Part shown: piece by piece, positions 54,844 through 64,000 of the stretch
Position numbering within the stretch: position 1 is the stretch's first letter
How the letters are laid out: each line of letters opens with the position of its first letter
NCBI GenBank assembly: GCA_025965975.1
Contig: JAOPVX010000314.1
Location: forward strand, 1-64,000
Source: Mycobacterium sp.
GTDB taxonomy: Bacteria; Actinomycetota; Actinomycetes; Mycobacteriales; Mycobacteriaceae
Direction of reading: 5' to 3'
Length of the DNA stretch: 64,000 nt
The notes under the pieces: model-generated
The model's database searches: none
The model's input: only the letters and a program-made list of their open reading frames with translations
What the model was told of the DNA's origin: nothing
Translations under genes and position numbers: made by a program

Positions 54844-55445
54844 TGAAAGCAGACGTGTCATCGGTTGACAAGACCCCTGGCGCCGGGCGGCCCCGGGATC
54901 CGCGTATCGACGCTGCCATACTGCGCGCCACCGCGGATCTGCTTGTGGAAATCGGCTATTCGAACCTGACGATGGCCGCGGTCGCCGAACGCGCCGGAAC
55001 GACCAAGACCGCGCTGTACCGGCGGTGGTCGAGCAAGGCCGAGCTGGTGCACGAGGCCGCGTTCCCCGCGGCGCCGACGGCGATCGAGACGCCGCCGGGC
55101 GATATCGCCGCCGACGTCCTGGCGATGCTCGCCGCTGCCCGCGACGTGTTCACCAGCCCGCTGGTGCGTGCGGCGCTGCCGGGACTGATCGCGGACATGG
55201 CAGTCGACGCCGAACTCAATGCTCGTGTCATGAACCGCTTCACCGACGTGTTCGTCGCGGTGCGCAGTCGGCTGGCCGACGCGGTCAGCCGGGGCGAGGT
55301 GCACGCCGACGTCGATCCAGACCGGCTGGTCGAGGTGATCGGCGGTGCCACGCTGCTGCGGGTGTTGCTCCGGCCCGACGAGCCGCTCGGCGACGACTGG
55401 GTTGCCCAGACGGCCGCCATCGTGGTCCACGGTGTGGTGGCATAG
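54843..55445 (+). CDS. TetR-family regulator (Rv3167c position)
   Basis: 200 residues from ATG 54843 (GTG 54831 is an alternative). N-terminus GRPRDPRIDAAILRATADLL, HTH LTMAAVAERAGTTKTALYRRWSSK (about 40-63), and a helical ligand domain with RAALPGLIADMAVDAELN and VHADVDPDRLVEVIGG. It is divergent from the kinase/Rv3169 pair, as in M. tuberculosis, and probably represses it and itself. The deacetylase gene follows after 5 bp. Confidence 0.8.
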   Translation: MKADVSSVDKTPGAGRPRDPRIDAAILRATADLLVEIGYSNLTMAAVAERAGTTKTALYRRWSSKAELVHEAAFPAAPTAIETPPGDIAADVLAMLAAARDVFTSPLVRAALPGLIADMAVDAELNARVMNRFTDVFVAVRSRLADAVSRGEVHADVDPDRLVEVIGGATLLRVLLRPDEPLGDDWVAQTAAIVVHGVVA

Positions 55446-55450
55446 ACACG

Positions 55451-56134
55451 ATGCCTGACGTAGAGCCGTTCCCATCCGGCTGGCGCACCGCGCTGGTGCT
55501 CGTGCCGCATCCTGACGATCCCGAATACGGCTGTGCGGCGGCGGTCGCCAAGTGGACCGCTGGCGGCAAGACCGTGCGCTACGCGCTCGCGTGCCGGGGC
55601 GAGGTCGGCATCGCGGGGATGCCACCGGAGCTGGCGGGCCCTCTTCGTGAGCAAGAACAGCGTCGATCGGCGGCCATCGTCGGCGTGGACGACGTGCAGT
55701 TCTGGGACTTCCCGGACAGCCAGATCCGCAACACCCCCGAGCTGCGCGCCATGATCGCCGAGACGATCACCGAGCTGGCGCCCGACTTGGTGGCCACCGT
55801 TTACAGCGGAGCGGAATGGGCGCCGGGTGCGCCGAACCAGCGCGACCACATCGAGTTTTCCGAAGCCGTTGCCGCCGCGTGCGATTCGCTCGCCGTTCCG
55901 CCCCTGTGGCTTTTCGAGAACGGACCGGAGCCAACACACTGCGAGGTGGTTGACGACTACATCGACATCGCCGTCGCGTCGCTGGCCGCCCACGATGCAT
56001 ACCTGTCGGTGCTGGATCCCGAGACGCCGGTTCTGCAACAGGCGCGCAAACAGGTGGACATGGCGACGCCGCCGCGACCCGACTTCGGTGGTCGGCGCAC
56101 GGTGGGATTCATTCTGCGACCACCTGCGAAGTGA
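55451..56134 (+). CDS. PIG-L-family deacetylase
   Basis: 227 residues. LVLVPHPDDPEYGCAAAVAKW holds the metal motif (His-Pro-Asp-Asp), and NQRDHIEFSEAVAAACD the second His region. PIG-L enzymes remove acetyl groups from GlcNAc-type sugars; mycobacterial members act in mycothiol synthesis and conjugate breakdown (MshB, Mca). This one is shorter than MshB (about 300) and is a more distant member, so the substrate is open. Start ATG 55451, in operon with tetR. Confidence 0.8.
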   Translation: MPDVEPFPSGWRTALVLVPHPDDPEYGCAAAVAKWTAGGKTVRYALACRGEVGIAGMPPELAGPLREQEQRRSAAIVGVDDVQFWDFPDSQIRNTPELRAMIAETITELAPDLVATVYSGAEWAPGAPNQRDHIEFSEAVAAACDSLAVPPLWLFENGPEPTHCEVVDDYIDIAVASLAAHDAYLSVLDPETPVLQQARKQVDMATPPRPDFGGRRTVGFILRPPAK

Positions 56135-56219
56135 CTGTGGATTCGGCCCTGTTCCGTTTCAGTCCCATCGCACGGGGTATGTCGTCTTAACCTGGCGGTT
56201 CAAGGAGTGGGAGGTCGCG

Positions 56220-56450
56220 ATGTTGCACACCATGGTGCTTGCGGCCCAGGACAACGTCGAGGCGGCCGGCCTCATCCTGCGCGGCATTAAGGGCATCTTC
56301 GTCGCGATCGGCAGCATCATCGCCGCCATCATCTGTGGCGTCGTGGCTGCGATGAAGGGACGCAATCCGCTCGGCTGGGGAATCCTCGGACTGTTCTTCA
56401 GCATCATCACGCTGATCGTCATCATCGTTATTCCGAGCAAGAAATCCTGA
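56220..56450 (+). CDS. Small two-helix membrane protein
   Basis: 76 residues from ATG 56220 with GGGAGG 6 bases upstream. Helix 1 IFVAIGSIIAAIICGVVAAM, a loop KGRNPLGWG typical of small membrane proteins annotated near PLDc-N or superinfection-immunity-like families, helix 2 ILGLFFSIITLIVIIVI, basic end PSKKS. Function unknown. Independent of its neighbours in spacing (85 bp and 19 bp). Confidence 0.65.
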   Translation: MLHTMVLAAQDNVEAAGLILRGIKGIFVAIGSIIAAIICGVVAAMKGRNPLGWGILGLFFSIITLIVIIVIPSKKS

Positions 56451-56469
56451 CGCCTGCGACCATCGCAGG

Positions 56470-57909
56470 GTGAGGATCGTCGCGACGCGCGCCGGACACG
56501 TGCGCGGCACATACGCGGACGGGGTGCACGCCTTCCGCGGAATTCCCTATGCCCAACCACCGGTCGGCCGCCTGCGCTTTGCCGCGCCGGTGCCACCCGA
56601 GGCCTGGGACGGTGTGCGTGACGCGACGGAGTTCGGCCCTGCGCCACCGCAGCCGATGCGCCTCACATCCTCCGACGAGTGGTTGACCGTGAACGTGTGG
56701 ACCCCCGATGCGGGCGCATCGGGTCTGCCGGTCATGGTGTGGCTCTACGGTGGCCGGTTCACCACCGGAGCTTCCGATGAATCCGACTGCGATGGAAGCC
56801 GTTTGGCGGCCGGCGGTGTGGTGCACAGCCTCAACTACCGTGTCGGCGGTGAAGGGTTCATGCTCATTGACGGCGTGGTACCCAACCGGGGACTGCTCGA
56901 CCAGGTCGCGGCGCTGCGGTGGGTGCAGGACAACATCGCGGGCTTCGGCGGGAACCCCGGCAACGTCACCGTATTCGGCGAGTCCGCCGGCGCCGCATCG
57001 GTCGCGATGCTGATGGTGATGCCCGCGGCCGCCGGTCTGTTCCGCCGCGGCATCGCCGAAAGCGTGCCCGCGTTCCTTTTCGGTTCCGATCTTGCCGCGG
57101 ACGTCGCCACCGTCGTCGCCGCAAAGTTGGGCCTGCGGGCCACGGCCAGTGACCTCGCCGCGGTGGCGCCCCAGGTCCTGGCCGATGCCCTGGCCGGCAT
57201 CGAGTACCAGGACCGCTGGGGTTACGCCCTCGGTGTCCGGCGGTCGCAGTTCGGCCCAGTGATCGACGGAGAGATACTGCCGGACAGCCCTTTTCGTGCC
57301 CTCGCGGCGGGCGTTGGCCGGGGCGTTGAATTTCTGATCGGGCACAACCGCGACGAGTATCGCTTCGTCGTCTACGAGAATGGTGGACCCGACGCCGTCA
57401 CCGCCGAACACGCCGAGACAGCGCTGAACTCGTTGCCGCCGACGCCCGATGGCGCGCAGGCCTATCGGGCGGCGCACCCGCGGGCCGATCACGCCGAGCT
57501 ATACGAACTGGTGTGCTCGGACTTCGTCTACCGGATGCCCACCCTACACATCGCGCAGGCGCACGCCGCCGGCGGCGGAACCACCCATCTGTACGAATTC
57601 TGTTTCGACGCCTCGCCGATCGGGGCTGCGCACACCACCGAGATACCGCTGGTGTTCGGCACCCTGGATTCGCCCATTGGATCCGCGTTCTACGGCTCGG
57701 CGCCTGCGGCCGAGGTGGTGTCGCGCGAGATGAGCGCAGCCTGGCGGGCCTTCGCCACCGATGGCGATCCCGGCTGGCCCGCCTACGATTTTGTCGACCA
57801 GCTCACCCGCGTCTTCGACACCGAATCCCGCACGACGCCCTATCCCGAGCAGGCGTCGCAGCAGATCTGGGCAAGCTGCCCGTTCGACCCGTTCACTCTG
57901 CAGCGCTAG
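56470..57909 (+). CDS. Type B carboxylesterase
   Basis: 479 residues from GTG 56470. FRGIPYAQPPVGRLRFAAP opens the fold, VTVFGESAGAASVAML carries the nucleophile Ser, NRGLLDQVAALRWVQDNIAGF precedes it, and LIGHNRDEYRFV the acidic residue. The oxyanion HGG found in most members is YGG here (VWLYGGRFTTG), which may change activity. No signal peptide is apparent, so it should be cytosolic. It ends overlapping the end of the enoyl-CoA hydratase gene by 4 bases. Confidence 0.85.
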   Translation: MRIVATRAGHVRGTYADGVHAFRGIPYAQPPVGRLRFAAPVPPEAWDGVRDATEFGPAPPQPMRLTSSDEWLTVNVWTPDAGASGLPVMVWLYGGRFTTGASDESDCDGSRLAAGGVVHSLNYRVGGEGFMLIDGVVPNRGLLDQVAALRWVQDNIAGFGGNPGNVTVFGESAGAASVAMLMVMPAAAGLFRRGIAESVPAFLFGSDLAADVATVVAAKLGLRATASDLAAVAPQVLADALAGIEYQDRWGYALGVRRSQFGPVIDGEILPDSPFRALAAGVGRGVEFLIGHNRDEYRFVVYENGGPDAVTAEHAETALNSLPPTPDGAQAYRAAHPRADHAELYELVCSDFVYRMPTLHIAQAHAAGGGTTHLYEFCFDASPIGAAHTTEIPLVFGTLDSPIGSAFYGSAPAAEVVSREMSAAWRAFATDGDPGWPAYDFVDQLTRVFDTESRTTPYPEQASQQIWASCPFDPFTLQR

Positions 57910-58682
57910 GGCTCGATCTGTCGTTTGTTGCGCTCGGACACCGCGCGGAACTGGTCTCCGAGACCGTCGAAATCCCGGTGTTGCGCGAACGCGATCTTCG
58001 CCTCTGCGGCCAGTGCCGGGTCCACGACCGCGGCGGCGCCCGTCGTATAGATCTCCTTGAGCCCCAACATGACCGGGCCAGGAACCTCAGCGACCTGGCC
58101 TGCCAGCTCGAGCACCCTGTCGAGCAGCCGTTCGTGGGGCACCACCTCGGTGACCAGACCGATTCGCTCGGCACGGGCTGCGTCGACCACCTCGCCGGTC
58201 ATCGACAGCCGCCGCGCCATCGCCGCGCCGACAACCTGGGGGAGTCGTGCGGTCATGCCACCGCCCGGCAGGATGCCGACGCGGGCGTGCGTGTCGGCGA
58301 ACACCGCCCGCTCCGACGCCACGAGGAAGTCGCAGCCCAGCGCCATCTCCAGCCCGCCGGTGAACGTCGCGCCGTTGATCGCGCCGACGATCGGCGTGCG
58401 CATGTTGGCGACCGCGGCGATGCAGCTCTGCGACCGGAAATCCTCGAAGTACTTCAGGCCGTCGCGCTGCGCCTCCTTGAGGTCCACCCCGGCGCAGAAC
58501 GCCGGATCGGCCCCGGTCAGCACCACCGCCCGCACCGAGTCGTCGGCGTCGGCCTCGGTCAGTGCGGTGTACGCCGCCCTGATCAGGTCGCGGCTCAACG
58601 CGTTCCTTGCCTTGGGTCGGTTCAGCGTCAGCAGCCTGACCGCGCCGTGGTCGGCGGACAGGACAAGCGGTTCGGTCATCAT
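57906..58682 (-). CDS. Enoyl-CoA hydratase/isomerase family protein
   Basis: 258 residues. LTLNRPKARNALSRDLI, LTGADPAFCAGVDLKE, IVGAINGATFTGGLEMALGCDF (oxyanion hole and first Glu region) and ARVGILPGGGMTARLPQVVG are the crotonase landmarks. It acts on acyl-CoA esters, probably in beta-oxidation. Start ATG 58682, 7 bp downstream of the nuoN stop on the same strand, so it may be read through from the complex I operon. Confidence 0.85.
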   Translation of the reverse strand: MMTEPLVLSADHGAVRLLTLNRPKARNALSRDLIRAAYTALTEADADDSVRAVVLTGADPAFCAGVDLKEAQRDGLKYFEDFRSQSCIAAVANMRTPIVGAINGATFTGGLEMALGCDFLVASERAVFADTHARVGILPGGGMTARLPQVVGAAMARRLSMTGEVVDAARAERIGLVTEVVPHERLLDRVLELAGQVAEVPGPVMLGLKEIYTTGAAAVVDPALAAEAKIAFAQHRDFDGLGDQFRAVSERNKRQIEP

Positions 58683-58688
58683 GGAAAA

Positions 58689-60275
58689 CTAGGACAGGAA
58701 ATGGTTGGCGGTATTCGCCAGGTCCAGCAGCGGCTGCGGCAGCGCGCCGAGGGCGAATGTGACGGCTGCGGTGATCGTGACGACGGCCGTGGTCAGCACG
58801 CTGGGCACCACGACCGCCGGTGCATCGTCGGGCGGTTCGGTGAAGAACATCAACACGATCACACGCACGTAGAAGTATGCGGCGATGGCGCTGGCGATGA
58901 CGCCCATAACAACAAGCGGAATCGCGCCGCCCTCGCCCGCGGCCTTGAACACCGCGAACTTGCTGACGAACCCACTCGTCAGCGGGATACCGGCGAAGGC
59001 CAGCAGGAACAGCGAAAACACAACGCCGACAACGGGATAACGCCGACCCAGGCCGGCCCACCGGGCGAGTGCGGTGTCCTCCTCGCCTGCCGTGTTGCGC
59101 ACCAGACCCACCACCGCGAATGCGCCGACGGTGCTGAACCCGTAGGCGAACAGATAGAACAGCGTCGAGGAAAGGCCTGCCTCGTTCTGGGCGATCACGC
59201 CGGTGAGAATGAACCCGGTGTGCGCCACCGCCGAGTACGCCAGCATCCGCTTGACGTCGGTCTGGGTCACCGCGGTCACGGTGCCGACCACCATCGTCAG
59301 GATCGCGATCCCCCACAGCACTGGGCGCCAGTCGTCATGAAGACCGGGCAGCGCGATATAGAACAGGCGCAGCATCGCGCCGAACGCGGCGATCTTGGTG
59401 GCGGCGGCCATGAACGCGGTGATCGGCGTCGGCGCCCCCTGGTACACGTCCGGAATCCACGAGTGGAACGGCACCGCCCCGACCTTGAACAGCACGCCGA
59501 CAAGCAACAGCGCGGTGCCGATCAGCGCCAGCGACGTCTTGCCCGATCCAGCCGCCACCGCGTGGGCGATGCCGCCGAGATCCAATGTGCCCGCGTACCC
59601 GTAGAGCATGGCCACGCCGTAGAGGAAGAAGGCCGAGGAAAACGCGCCAAGCAGAAAGTATTTCACCGAGGCTTCCTGCGACAGCAGGCGACGCCGGCGG
59701 GCCAGCCCGCACAGCAGATACAGCGGCAGTGACAGCACCTCGAGCCCGATGAACATGGTCAGCAGATCATCTGCGGCCGGGAACAACAGCATGCCGCCGA
59801 TGGCGAACAGCGTCAGCGGGAACACCTCGGTCTGCATGATCCCGGCCTTGGTGGCCAGCTTCTCGACGACACTGCCCGCGACCGCCGACGCCTGCGGGGT
59901 GAACGCATCCAGGCCGGGGCCGGGCTCGCTCTCCGCCGGCGCGTGGATGCGCCGTTCGGCGATGAGCATGATGCCGAGCACGCCGACCAGCAGGATGGTG
60001 CCCTGCAGAAACAGGGCCGGCGCGTCGACGGCGACGGCGCCCATCACGGCGGTGCGCCCGGTGCCGCCGTGCAGATCCCGAGCAAGCGCGACGACCGCAA
60101 CGAAGGCGGCGACCAGCCCGCCGAGGCTGAGCACCAGTTGGGCGGCGTAACGCTGCTGACGGGGAAGGAACGCTTCGACGAGGACACCGACGACGGCCAC
60201 ACCGAGGACGATCAGTATGGGGGAGAGCAGGCCATACTCGACGTTGGGGGTAGGCAGCCCAAGGGCTTGAGTCAT
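58689..60275 (-). CDS. nuoN: NADH-quinone oxidoreductase subunit N
   Basis: 528 residues with about 14 membrane helices, close to the M. tuberculosis length. Key parts: MFIGLEVLSLPLYLLCGLAR (the conserved Glu region of helix 5), KYFLLGAFSSAFFLYG, VGAVPFHSWIPDVYQGAPTPITAFMA with the Lys/His channel residues, and KRMLAYSAVAHTGFILTG. It is an antiporter-like proton channel in the membrane arm of complex I. ATG at 60275 overlaps the nuoM stop (ATGA). Confidence 0.95.
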   Translation of the reverse strand: MTQALGLPTPNVEYGLLSPILIVLGVAVVGVLVEAFLPRQQRYAAQLVLSLGGLVAAFVAVVALARDLHGGTGRTAVMGAVAVDAPALFLQGTILLVGVLGIMLIAERRIHAPAESEPGPGLDAFTPQASAVAGSVVEKLATKAGIMQTEVFPLTLFAIGGMLLFPAADDLLTMFIGLEVLSLPLYLLCGLARRRRLLSQEASVKYFLLGAFSSAFFLYGVAMLYGYAGTLDLGGIAHAVAAGSGKTSLALIGTALLLVGVLFKVGAVPFHSWIPDVYQGAPTPITAFMAAATKIAAFGAMLRLFYIALPGLHDDWRPVLWGIAILTMVVGTVTAVTQTDVKRMLAYSAVAHTGFILTGVIAQNEAGLSSTLFYLFAYGFSTVGAFAVVGLVRNTAGEEDTALARWAGLGRRYPVVGVVFSLFLLAFAGIPLTSGFVSKFAVFKAAGEGGAIPLVVMGVIASAIAAYFYVRVIVLMFFTEPPDDAPAVVVPSVLTTAVVTITAAVTFALGALPQPLLDLANTANHFLS

Positions 60276-61837
60276 CGTGACGGCCCTTCCGCGATCTTCG
60301 GTGCCGGGTCAGGCTGGTTGATTGTGGTCAGTGTGTGGCTGACCGCGGGGTTGATCACATCGAGAGCCGGTTTGGGATACACCCCGAGTACCAGCAGCAG
60401 CACGATAAGAGGTGCGACGACGACGATCTCGCGCGGCAAAAGGTCACGCAGGCGATCGTTGCCGTCCTTGACCGGGCCGGTCATCATCCGCTGGTACATC
60501 CACAGGATGTAGATCGCGGACAGCACCAGTGCGGTGGCCGCGAAGACCGCGAATGCGGGGTAGCGCGTGAATGTTCCAATCAGGACCAGGAATTCGCTGA
60601 TGAACGGAGCCAGGCCGGGTAGCGACAACGTCGCAAGGCCGGACGCCAGGAAGGTGCCGGCCAGCACCGGCGCAACCTTTTGCACGCCGCCATAGGCGTT
60701 GATCAGGCGAGTGCCCCTGCGCGACACCAGGAATCCGGCGATCAGGAACAGCGCCGCGGTCGAGATGCCGTGGTTGACCATGTAGAGCGTCGACCCGGAC
60801 TGGCCCTGGCTGGTCATCACGAAGATGCCAAGGATGATGAACCCGAAGTGAGATATCGACGTGTAGGCGATCAGTCGCATCACATCGACCTGGCCGATCG
60901 CGAGGACCGCGCCGTAGACGATGCCGATCACGGCCAGCGTGATGATCAGCGGCCGGAAATACATTGAGGCGTCGGGGAACAGCTGCAGGCAGTAGCGCAG
61001 CATGCCGAACGTGCCAACCTTGTCCATGACGGCCATCATCAGCACCGCGCTGGCCGGGGTGGCCTCCACGGCGGCGTCGGGCAACCACCGGTGGAACGGC
61101 CACAGCGGCGCCTTGACCGCGAAGGCGAACATGAACCCGCCGAACAACAGGTTCATCACCGCCGGACTCATGACGAACTGACCACTCGACACCGCGGCGA
61201 CGATCGCGCGGAAGTCGAACGTGCCCGCCGCGAACGTGTGGCTCTGCGCGGTCACCACATACAGGCCGATCACTGCGGCGAGCATGATCAGGCCGCCAAA
61301 CAGGTTGTACAGCAGGAACTTCACCGCCGCCTTCGAGCGGTTCTCGCCGCCGAATCCCCCGATCAGGAAGTACATCGGGATGAGCATGGCCTCGAAGAAC
61401 ACGTAGAACAGCAGCACGTCCAGCGAGATGAGCGATATCAGCACCATGCCCTCGACCGCCAGGGTCAGCGCGAAGTACGTGTGCACCGAGCGTCCCGCCC
61501 AGCCGATCTGGTCGCTGGCGTCGTTCCAGCCCGCGATGATCAGCAGCGGCACCAGCACGGCCGTCAGTACGACCAGGGCGAGTGCGATGCCGTCGACGCC
61601 GAGGATGTACCCGGTGCCGAATGACGGGATCCACGTGTGGGATTCGACGAACTGGTACTGGTTGCCTCCCGGCTTGAATCCGACCGCGACCACCAATGTC
61701 ACCCCGAGGACGGCGATCGAGATCAGCAGCGCGAGCCATTTGGCCACGGTGCGTTGCGAGGCGGGCAGCAGCATTACGAGTGCCGCGCCGACCATCGGGA
61801 TCGCCCATAGGACGGTGAGCCACGGGAAGGAAGTCAC
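60272..61837 (-). CDS. nuoM: NADH-quinone oxidoreductase subunit M
   Basis: 521 residues from GTG 61837, which overlaps the nuoL TGA by four bases (GTGA). About 14 helices. [21 protein letters not shown] contains the helix 5 Glu, [20 protein letters not shown] the Lys and His channel residues, and [19 protein letters not shown] the second antiporter half. Second of the three antiporter-like subunits of complex I. Confidence 0.95.
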   Translation of the reverse strand: MTSFPWLTVLWAIPMVGAALVMLLPASQRTVAKWLALLISIAVLGVTLVVAVGFKPGGNQYQFVESHTWIPSFGTGYILGVDGIALALVVLTAVLVPLLIIAGWNDASDQIGWAGRSVHTYFALTLAVEGMVLISLISLDVLLFYVFFEAMLIPMYFLIGGFGGENRSKAAVKFLLYNLFGGLIMLAAVIGLYVVTAQSHTFAAGTFDFRAIVAAVSSGQFVMSPAVMNLLFGGFMFAFAVKAPLWPFHRWLPDAAVEATPASAVLMMAVMDKVGTFGMLRYCLQLFPDASMYFRPLIITLAVIGIVYGAVLAIGQVDVMRLIAYTSISHFGFIILGIFVMTSQGQSGSTLYMVNHGISTAALFLIAGFLVSRRGTRLINAYGGVQKVAPVLAGTFLASGLATLSLPGLAPFISEFLVLIGTFTRYPAFAVFAATALVLSAIYILWMYQRMMTGPVKDGNDRLRDLLPREIVVVAPLIVLLLVLGVYPKPALDVINPAVSHTLTTINQPDPAPKIAEGPSR

Positions 61838-63804
61838 CACAGCCGCACCGCCAGGATCGCGGCGACCACGAGGGCCGCGCCTGCCAACATCGATAGGGCA
61901 TACGAGCGGGCGAAACCGGTTTGCAGTTGCCGGAAGCCGTCCGAGACTCGGCCGACGAGCGCGGCCAGCCCGTTCGCGGCCCCGTCCACCGCGTCGTCGT
62001 CGATCTCGACGAGGCCCTTGGTGAGGAGCTGCCCTGGCTGCATGAACACCCGCTCGTTGAATACGTCGCCGTAGAGATCCTGGCGCGCCGCCACGGTCAG
62101 TGCAGACCCGGCGGGCGCCTCTGCCGGCACGGGGCGCGTGCCGTACATGCGGTACGCGATCGCGATCCCCGCGGCGACGACGGTCAGGACGACGATGGTG
62201 ACGACCCATGCGGGCGTACCGCTCGCGGCCTCTCGGGCACCGACGACGGGTTCGAGCCAGTGCGCCAGAGTGCCGCCGATCGCGAGGAACCCGCCCGATG
62301 CGACCGAGCCGATGGCCAGCAGGATCATCGGCCAGGTCATGACCGCGGGTGACTCGTGGGGATGAGCGACTTCGGTTTGTCCCGTCGCTACGCTCGCCGA
62401 GGCGGTTTGTCCCGTCGCTGCGCTCGCCGAGGCGGTTTGTCCCGTCGCTACGCTCGCCGAGGCGCCCCAGCGCCGTTCACCGAAGAACGTCATCAGCATC
62501 ACGCGGGTCATGTAGAACGCGGTGATGCCTGCGCCGAGGATCGCCGCGCCGCCGAGGATGATTCCCTTGCCGCCCCCTGCGCCGAGCGCGGCTTCGATGA
62601 TGCCGTCCTTGGAGAAGAACCCGGCCAGCGGCGGCACGCCGATGATCGCCAGATAGCCGAGTCCGAACGTCGCGAAGGTGATCGGCATTACCGTGCGCAG
62701 CCCGCCGTAGCGGCGCATGTTCACCTCGTCGTTCATGGCGTGCATCACCGACCCGGCGCCGAGGAACAGGCCGGCCTTGAAGAAGCCGTGGGTGAGCAGG
62801 TGCATGATCGCGAACGCGTATCCGGCCGGGCCCAGCCCGGCCGCCAGCACCATGTAGCCGATTTGCGACATCGTCGACGCGGCAAGCGCTTTCTTGATGT
62901 CGTCTTTGGCGCAGCCGACGATCGCCCCGAACAGCAGGGTCACCGCGCCGACGATGACCACACCCAACTGCGCGTTCGGCGCGAGATTGAAGATGGGACC
63001 GGACCGCACGATCAGGTACACGCCCGCGGTGACCATGGTGGCGGCGTGGATGAGCGCCGACACCGGTGTCGGGCCCTCCATCGCGTCCCCGAGCCAGGAC
63101 TGCAGCGGCACCTGCGCCGATTTGCCGCACGCGGCCAGCAACAGCAGCAGCCCGATTGCGGTGAGTGTGCCCTCACCGAGGCGGGGGGCCGCCGAGAACA
63201 CTCCCGCGAAGGAGATCGAGCCGATGTAGGCGAACATCACCATCAGCGCGATGGCAAGGCCCATGTCGCCGACGCGGTTCACCACGAACGCCTTCTTGGC
63301 CGCGGTGGCTGCCGACGGCTTGTGCGACCAGAACCCGATCAACAGGTAGGACGCCAGGCCCACGCCTTCCCACCCGACGTACAGGCCCAGGTAGTTGTCG
63401 GCGAGCACCAACAGAAGCATCGCCGCGAGAAACAGGTTGAGGTACGCGAAAAACCGCCTGCGCTCGGGATCTTCGGCCATGTAGCCGATCGAATAGATGT
63501 GGATCAGGGATCCGACGCCGGTGATCAGCAGCACGAAGCACATCGACAGCGCATCCAGCTGCAGACCGAAGTCCACATGGAGGCCGGCGACCGGCACCCA
63601 CGAGAACAGCGTCTCGTGGACGACCCGGTGTTCTGCGTCGCGGCCGAGCATGTCGACGAACAGCACGGCGCCTGCGGTGAACGACGCGAGCGCCGCCAGG
63701 CAGCCCAGTAGGTGTCCCCAACTGTCGGATCGTCTGCCCGCGAGCAGCAGGATCGCCCCGCCCGCCAGCGGAAGGGCGATCACCAGCCACACCAGAGTCG
63801 TCAT
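61834..63804 (-). CDS. nuoL: NADH-quinone oxidoreductase subunit L
   Basis: 656 residues, some 20 more than the M. tuberculosis protein (about 630). [37 protein letters not shown] (quoted in part; helix 5 Glu), [20 protein letters not shown] and [18 protein letters not shown] are the conserved channel segments, and a C-terminal lateral helix lies at about 560-656. The extra length is a triple [14 protein letters not shown] repeat after [11 protein letters not shown] in a loop before the next helix ([12 protein letters not shown]). ATG at 63804, 7 bp after nuoK. Confidence 0.95.
   Translation of the reverse strand: MTTLVWLVIALPLAGGAILLLAGRRSDSWGHLLGCLAALASFTAGAVLFVDMLGRDAEHRVVHETLFSWVPVAGLHVDFGLQLDALSMCFVLLITGVGSLIHIYSIGYMAEDPERRRFFAYLNLFLAAMLLLVLADNYLGLYVGWEGVGLASYLLIGFWSHKPSAATAAKKAFVVNRVGDMGLAIALMVMFAYIGSISFAGVFSAAPRLGEGTLTAIGLLLLLAACGKSAQVPLQSWLGDAMEGPTPVSALIHAATMVTAGVYLIVRSGPIFNLAPNAQLGVVIVGAVTLLFGAIVGCAKDDIKKALAASTMSQIGYMVLAAGLGPAGYAFAIMHLLTHGFFKAGLFLGAGSVMHAMNDEVNMRRYGGLRTVMPITFATFGLGYLAIIGVPPLAGFFSKDGIIEAALGAGGGKGIILGGAAILGAGITAFYMTRVMLMTFFGERRWGASASVATGQTASASAATGQTASASVATGQTEVAHPHESPAVMTWPMILLAIGSVASGGFLAIGGTLAHWLEPVVGAREAASGTPAWVVTIVVLTVVAAGIAIAYRMYGTRPVPAEAPAGSALTVAARQDLYGDVFNERVFMQPGQLLTKGLVEIDDDAVDGAANGLAALVGRVSDGFRQLQTGFARSYALSMLAGAALVVAAILAVRLW
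62374..62463 (-). repeat. Three tandem 30-bp units inside nuoL
   Basis: The unit GGTTTGTCCCGTCGCTACGC plus TCGCCGAGGC occurs three times in a row, with a single G/A change in the middle copy. It keeps the frame and encodes ten residues rich in Ala/Ser/Thr in a loop of NuoL. Confidence 0.9.
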
Positions 63805-63811
63805 GTCGGCC

Positions 63812-64000
63812 TTAGTGTTTCAGCAGGCTGGCTTCGTCGACCGAGGCCGAGTGGCGGGTGCGGAAGACGGTCATGATGATCGCGAGGCCGATCACCACCT
63901 CACAGGCGGCGACGACCATGGTGAAGAACGCGACCACCTGGCCGTCCAGATGGCCGTGCATGCGGGAGAACGCGACGAACGCGAGGTTCGCCGCGTTGAG
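63812..64000 (-). CDS. nuoK: NADH-quinone oxidoreductase subunit K, C-terminal part
   Basis: The visible 62 residues read [20 protein letters not shown], then [19 protein letters not shown] with the conserved helix 3 Glu, and end VDEASLLKH. The 5' part is beyond the window. NuoK is a three-helix membrane subunit of complex I. The stop TAA is 7 bases before the nuoL start. Confidence 0.95.
   Translation of the reverse strand, partial: LNAANLAFVAFSRMHGHLDGQVVAFFTMVVAACEVVIGLAIIMTVFRTRHSASVDEASLLKH

Overview
The window is high-GC actinobacterial DNA, almost certainly a fast-growing or environmental Mycobacterium (Mycolicibacterium type). The evidence is the MmpL transporter, many small secreted proteins of mycobacterial type, and a block at 45.5-64.0 kb that keeps the Mycobacterium tuberculosis gene order (Rv3171c-like hydrolase, Rv3170/aofH, Rv3169, Rv3168, Rv3167c-type TetR, then nuoN-nuoM-nuoL-nuoK) in reverse orientation.

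Layout. 0-10.4 kb is an accessory patchwork: the end of a RES/Xre toxin-antitoxin pair, an IS256-family remnant beside an intact-ended IS with a damaged transposase, a large mucin-like surface protein, and a small detoxification cluster (broken SDR, OsmC, crotonase, alpha/beta hydrolase, HxlR). Three copies of a 100-210 bp element built from a repeated 19-bp motif separate these blocks. 10.6-13.5 kb holds a membrane-tethered ECF sigma factor with a built-in zinc anti-sigma motif. It lies between two genes for exported proteins with His/Asp-rich tails, and both have the same unusual promoter-like sequence. 13.9-19.8 kb mixes ordinary genes (UPF0158, DUF5709, aldo/keto reductase, TetR plus a small secreted protein) with scraps of an integrase, a phage gene and regulators.

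20.5-29.7 kb is one tightly packed nine-gene operon: a polyamine-type ABC importer (ATPase, lipoprotein, two permeases) with three Gfo/Idh/MocA oxidoreductases and two xylose-isomerase-like TIM barrels. It probably imports and oxidises a polyol, sugar or inositol-like compound. 29.7-38.3 kb is an integration hot spot. Three in-register copies of a sequence ending in a tRNA-Met 3' half, plus a tRNA-Lys 3' half, bracket a Ser/Thr kinase, a SEC-C protein and decayed genes. 38.4-46.5 kb carries an MmpL transporter, a CocE/NonD hydrolase broken by three frameshifts, two medium-chain dehydrogenases and an alpha/beta hydrolase.

46.8-58.7 kb: aofH, an LLM flavin oxidoreductase, two tandem Baeyer-Villiger-type monooxygenases showing gene conversion, the Rv3169/Rv3168 pair, a divergent TetR, a PIG-L deacetylase, a small membrane protein, a type B carboxylesterase and an enoyl-CoA hydratase. 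58.7-64.0 kb is the end of the complex I operon (nuoN, M, L, partial K, minus strand, overlapping by 4 bp), with a 30-bp tandem triplication inside nuoL.

All functions are read from sequence motifs and family memory; no database search was run.
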